DNA of 64,000 nt from Misgurnus anguillicaudatus (taxonomy: Eukaryota; Chordata; Actinopteri; Cypriniformes; Cobitidae), in NCBI RefSeq assembly GCF_027580225.2, contig NC_073348.2, forward strand, positions 30,227,001 to 30,291,000, read 5' to 3'. A program made the position numbers and the translations under genes. Positions 59,536 through 64,000 of the stretch are shown here, piece by piece. How positions within the stretch are numbered: the stretch's first letter is position 1; the number at the start of each line of letters is the position of its first letter. Under the pieces are notes generated by a model that saw nothing but the letters and a program-made list of their open reading frames with translations, had not been told where the DNA came from and did not search any database.

Positions 59536-60584
59536 TAGGGGAGATCGGGGCACAACCATACGCTTTTTGGTTTTGCCTCAATCATTAAAAAAATATTTGA
59601 GTTTGATTCATTATATTTTTACACAAGCAACACACACATCTCTGCTACAAATAAACATTTGAAGTTTGTTTCTATTACTTACCATTCTTGTACAATTACA
59701 CCAAATGTGACAGAAGTGCAAATGTTACAACTTACCACATAGTAATTGTAACAGGCAGGGGGTTTGTTGTAACACTTGTTAAAAATGAAGTTTGCAGGCA
59801 AATATTTCAATACTATTTTGTCAATATACTTGAGCTGGATATTGTTTATATATCTGTCTATAATAGACAGGTATCCACACTGTATTCATTCATTCAGCCC
59901 TTTTCTAACAATAGTTAAATTATAAATGGATACAAATGTCTAAATATGTGCGAAAAAGCAGCAATTATGACACCATTTTTTTTATATGTGACCCAGTCTG
60001 TAATAACCATACTACAGTTTCAAAATCAAATTCTGAGATAATGAGTATCAAAGTCTGATTTTAGCCATTCATTTCATTATGATTTTAATATTTGACAGGC
60101 ACATTTATTTTGTGGGAACCAGCAAGCATTCGTGTGTAGCCTATTTAAAACAACGGCAAGAATTACACAAATGTTAGCTGTTTTCATATCGTAAGTGCTG
60201 AGGGGTTAGTTGTAACACATCGTTACAATTAACCCCGCTGGGTCAAAATATTTTCAAGCCCACCAAAAAAGTTGCTAAGAGCTGCAGACATATTTCAAAA
60301 CGATGCTATGTTTTAGTCAACAAGACACTGATAAATATGACATAATATTGGTTTTGGTATCTTACACACCCAACTAGGAAACAAAACCAAAAAAAAAAAC
60401 ATATATGAAAAAATTTTATTACATGCCACCTAAACACTCGTTCATCAATAACTCTCTGGAAAAACAATATACCTTTTCATAAATTTGCAGGAGACCGTCT
60501 TATGACAATACAGAAAAAACTAATCGCTCAACCCTGTGCAACAATGTAAACGGTCCATGTTACAACTAACCCCACGCACCCCTA
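59536..60584. mobile_element. dispersed repeat with TAGGGG ends
   Basis: The left end TAGGGGAGATCGGGGCACAA and the right end, inverted, TAGGGGTGCGTGGGGTTAGT are partly similar, and GTTGTAAC / GTTACAA motifs recur (59725, 59770, 60210, 60559). A piece at 59989-60066 (TGTGACCCAGTCTGTAATAA) is a separate common fish repeat. No transposase; a 76-codon frame at 59688-59918 is not convincing. Confidence 0.55.
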
Positions 60585-60698
60585 CTTGATACTTATGCAA
60601 AAGTGCTCTTTGTTTAATCTCAAAATAATCTGCATATTAATGAGATCTTATCAGTGAATTTTCTTTAATTTGGCAAATCTGAACATTTGCTTCCTCAG
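60585..60698 (+). other. intron end before the IgLON exon
   Basis: About 115 bases of non-repeat intron ending in TTTGCTTCCTCAG (acceptor AG at 60697-60698), with a modest pyrimidine tract. Confidence 0.75.
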
Positions 60699-60931
60699 TT
60701 GTTCACAAGGGGACTTTGTGACACACACGGCATGGCTGAACAGATCAAGTATACTGTACGCTGGAGAAGATAAGTGGTCCGTAGACCCCAGGGTGAGCTT
60801 GGTCAATCTGAACCAGGCCGAGTTCACCATCAAGATTATAGATGTGGACTTGACGGATGAGGGCCAGTACACATGCGCAGTGCAGACGGTCAGCAGACCT
60901 CGAACCACGTCCGTTCACATCATCGTTCAAG
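60699..60931 (+). CDS. negr1: IgLON-family exon encoding most of Ig domain 1 (NEGR1-like)
   Basis: One internal exon of a GPI-anchored neuronal cell-adhesion protein. It has 233 bases: one base finishing a codon, 77 codons, one base starting the next, between an acceptor CTTCCTCAG and a donor GTGAGT (60932). The 77 residues begin at the B-strand Cys and run 12 residues to the core Trp (AWLNRSSILYAG), then DKWSVDPRVSL, and end with DEGQYTCAVQT and VHIIVQ, so both disulfide Cys and the DxGxYxC motif are present. NRSS is an N-glycosylation site. WLNRS and DKW.xDPRV define the IgLON family. WSVDPRVS, LN in the next loop, VDLTDEG and PRT resemble NEGR1 more than OPCML, NTM or LSAMP, but the paralogue is inferred by eye. 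The signal peptide exon and Ig2/Ig3 exons lie outside the window. Confidence 0.85.
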
Positions 60932-60947
60932 GTGAGTTTAAGCAACA

Positions 60948-63331
60948 TGATCTCACAAAGTTCCGTGGGATAGTCACGGAATTTTGTGCTCATTTTTCCG
61001 TGGCATTCTCACGGATTGGTTACTCAACTGCTTTTTCCTATTTTCAAACCATTTTCGCTTCGGTTTAGGGTTAGATTTGATGTTTGCGTTAGTATGTCAC
61101 TTTAAATATTGGTTTATACTATTTTTTCTGATTTATTCTTTTATATTTTCTAAACTTTTAACAATTGTTGCCTGGCGTTGGGGTTAGAGTTGGGTTTGGG
61201 TAGGGATGTCCAGTGTTTCCTCTAGGATTTTTTTCAGCTGTGGCGGCAGGGGGCGCCCATGATGATTATAAATGTACATTTTTTTTTTTTTAAGTAGAAT
61301 ATAGGCTACAGTAAACTAACATGTATTTTTTTATAATTTTCATGCTGTCATTTACTTTTCCTTATATTTATAGCATATTGCTTTTCTATGTTTTGATCTA
61401 AACTTTATTTTCTTAAAAAAACGTTACATAGCTACGTACGTATAGTTCGGATATTTCATTGTAGTTTTAATGTAGTGTGCATTGCAAGTTCGTCCTCGTG
61501 TTTAGCGTTACAGAGCTGTTGCAGTCATGCAGTACTGTTTGATAATCCGCACCGCTGTGATTGACAGATTAACCGACCAGTTATCCGACATCAGCAGCAA
61601 TTTTATTTCACACCCGTACCATTTGACATAAAGACTGTGACCCCGAGCAGGTCACAACGCAAATCGCGCAGTTAAATATAAACCTTTAACGGTCTTCAGA
61701 CAGATCTTAAACACAAATAAACACGGGGCCATTTAAAAACGAGTCGAATTTTGGTCTTGGATGTTGGGGATGTTAGACCCGCATTTTACTTTTGTCTATT
61801 GAGTCCCGACCTGCATCTACAACACAAATGACTCGCGAAAAGTCTATTATTACACCCGTTAGATCAAATATTATGCGGTTCACCCGTGGGTACTCCGACC
61901 CTGCTGTTTCGTCTGAAAACAGATAAAACAGTCTCACCTTCTGCCTCAAGTTTCTATTACCAACGTTCTTCTCTTCCACGGGAATAATGTAAGTTTCCTT
62001 GCAAACAGATTCGACTATTAATGTCTTGCAGTCGCATATAAGTAGTATTCAGTATTTAGCCTTTTGTTTTTTGAATATCTTATCATTTAATGTGAAACTT
62101 TGTGAGTGTCGATCTAAAGCACAGAAGATTGATTGACAGCTGAGTGGTCAGCAGCGCGCTGCGCTTATAGCCTCTATTCTGCATAACTAATGACCAGATA
62201 AGTTGATAATAGAAGTACAGTGATTCCAAATGAATTTTCCAAAAAAACTCGTAATATGTTAAATCAAACGTTTAATAATGTCTTTTCTCGCAGCCCTGCG
62301 CTGTGTTGGTGTAGATATGCGCCGGTGAACATCATATGCGTGATGACCTTGCAGCTTAAATTACCCTAAATTTATAGTCATAAAGATAAAAGTAAAACAA
62401 CATTCGAAACTTCAAATGATGTATTTTTATTTGTGTAAACTCACAATAAGGAGAAAACATTGCGCTTATTTATAATCATTAAAAACATGACGTGCTTTCT
62501 GCTGCTTTGGTTTTAGAGCGCGTCACAAAAAAAGAACAGAAACTTTTTTATTCGTTTTGCCAATTTAATAATTTAATAATTATTTAAGTGCAACATATTT
62601 CGTATAGGCTTATTTATTTTATTATTATTTCTCAAAGCAGAGACGTAGCTTAATCATCCTCTGTTGATTTAAATCTATTTGTGCATGAAACTAAACCCAT
62701 GGATGGAGGAAATTATGATATTTTAGGAGATTTATTTATAAATGAGTGAACAACGCGAATCCAGAAAGGAATTTATTTCTAGACAGCCAGTCTGGCAGAG
62801 CGGACATTTCGGTAGCTTTTTGCGAGCTGCCGCTGTGGGTTTTGTCTAGAAGGTATACAGCAAATGCCGAAAAGTTAAGGATTAGATTTGGAGGTAGGAT
62901 TATTAGGATGAAAACAGCAGTTCTGGCTAAATTAGATACAAATACATCCTACAATCGTGTGAAATTTTGTGTTTAAAGTTGGGTTTGGTTGAAGGATTAG
63001 GATAAAACAGTGCTCATCCAACGAGATTTCGTTTGCTGTATCCCTTCTATCCACAACCGCAGGCGTGGCGGGGATGTTTTAGGAGTGGCGGGCCGCCACG
63101 GTTGAATGTATATAGCGGAAACACTGGATGTCATTTCATGTAAATCTAACCCTAAACCGAAGTAAAAATGGTAAGAAAATAGGACAAAACAGTTGAGTAA
63201 CCAATCCGTGAGAATGCCACGGAAAAAGACAGTCCGTAGCAGGGCCACAAAAAAATGCGGAGATCCGTGAGAATGCCACGGAAAAATGAGGACAAAATTC
63301 CGTGACTATGCCACGGAAATTCGTGAGATCA
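60948..63331. mobile_element. 2.4-kb inverted-repeat element 16 bases after the exon
   Basis: TGATCTCACAAAGTTCCGTG and TCCGTGGCATTCTCACGGAT at the left are mirrored by CACGGAAATTCGTGAGATCA and ATCCGTGAGAATGCCACGGA at the right. The next inner parts also pair (GGTTACTCAACTG against CAGTTGAGTAACC; TTCGGTTTAGGGTTAGAT against ATCTAACCCTAAACCGAA). The right arm has an extra duplicated stretch (63230-63300). No transposase and no clear target duplication. Confidence 0.88.
61211..63126. mobile_element. nested hAT-like element (CAGTGTTTCC ends)
   Basis: CAGTGTTTCCTCTAGGATTT at the left and, inverted at the right end, CAGTGTTTCCGCTATATACA. Just inside, CTGTGGCGGCAGGGGGCG on the left and GGCGGGCCGCCACGG on the right are related. 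Flanks GGATGTCC and GGATGTCA (7 of 8) suggest an 8-base target duplication if the element starts one base later. The interior of 1.9 kb has no transposase frame and no further repeats I recognise. Confidence 0.75.
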
Positions 63332-64000
63332 GGTTGGTTTAAAACACTATGGTATGTGGATAACAAAGGGTTAATTGTTTTATCTATTTTATGTATAAAC
63401 ATGTTGTGTTGTTCCGAACCCATGTGACTTTTCTCTTTTGGGGAACACAACCTCCTTTATCGCTTGGCCCAGGACAACTTTTGTAGTTCTTCCCTTATGA
63501 CAGCAGCAGCCATGAAAACAGACTACATTTTCATGTGTGTTTTTGTGTTTTGTGGTGTTTTGGAAAATAATCATTTTTTGGGTCAACTATTAGCCTTTCA
63601 AGAAGCCATTTTGCAGTATCAGTGGCACACACCTTGAAAACCAGTTATGATATTGGCCATTTTAATGATGTGGATAATTATGTAATTAATGCTGATTGCG
63701 TAAAACCTTGGGGGTGCGTTTTTTGGTCGGGATTCGTGGGTCCAGTGTTAATATGATTGATGACAGTGTCATTCCTGTGCAGTGATGCAGTAAGTCATAA
63801 CAGTGCTGAGCTACTGTACACTTGCAGGAGATTTAGAGCACAGGAACTCACCACCACAGCCTTTCAACACTCTCAAAAAACCATAAAGATGAAAATAGTA
63901 AAGAATATGAGCTTTGTGTTGAAATATGTTTCAAATAATTTTATTCCAGCACTCATTCTTTAACGAATAGTTGGGTAGTATTTTTAAGGACCTTTTCGTT
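63332..64000. other. intronic unique sequence to the window end
   Basis: No gene or repeat recognised. Short open frames at 63136-63586 (minus) and 63757-63963 (plus) overlap repeat arms or lack domains. Confidence 0.4.

Noticed and set aside
62746..62976. 76-codon frame that might be a further IgLON exon or transposase
   Set aside because: It lies in the hAT-like insertion, has no Ig or DDE motif and no convincing splice sites.

Overview
This is vertebrate nuclear DNA, almost certainly from a teleost fish and plausibly a cyprinid-like one. The support is a spliced IgLON immunoglobulin-domain exon, an intact DIRS1-type tyrosine-recombinase retrotransposon, Tc1-like relics, many hAT-type and TTAA-flanked non-autonomous elements, tRNA-derived SINE pieces, and long micro- and minisatellites. 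No bacterial-style genes, operons or ribosome binding sites are present, and nearly all other open frames look like noise or by-products of repeats.

The only host coding exon I can support is at 60699-60931 (+). It encodes most of the first Ig domain of an IgLON cell-adhesion protein, closest by eye to NEGR1. IgLON genes have very large first introns, so most or all of the 60 kb upstream is probably intron 1, and the rest after the exon is the following intron.

Layout: 0-6.5 kb holds a LINE scrap, short hairpin elements and unique DNA. 6.7-8.5 kb is a 48-bp minisatellite. 8.5-20.5 kb is mostly unique DNA with a Tc1 relic (10.5-11.2), a (TG)n tract (12.9), and dispersed repeats and hAT-type MITEs (13.8-14.9, 18.1-18.5). 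20.6-23.9 kb is a satellite with a five-unit higher-order repeat of about 792 bp. 24-28 kb has hairpin MITEs, a hAT element with a perfect 8-bp target duplication, and a SINE.

28.04-37.06 kb is a nest. A hAT-like element with an 8-bp target duplication contains a hairpin MITE, which was split by a 6.2-kb DIRS1-type retrotransposon with three open ORFs and intact termini; a Tc1-like relic was also inserted. 39.36-41.63 kb is a TCTA/TCTG array. 41.6-55.7 kb alternates unique DNA with TTAA-bounded hairpin elements and a doubly nested element at 50.27-51.95. 55.97-58.46 kb is a 2.5-kb non-coding inverted-repeat element. 59.5-60.6 kb is another repeat. The IgLON exon follows, and 16 bases after it begins a 2.4-kb inverted-repeat element that itself carries a 1.9-kb hAT-like insertion.

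All coordinates and repeat counts were read by hand. No alignments or database searches were run.
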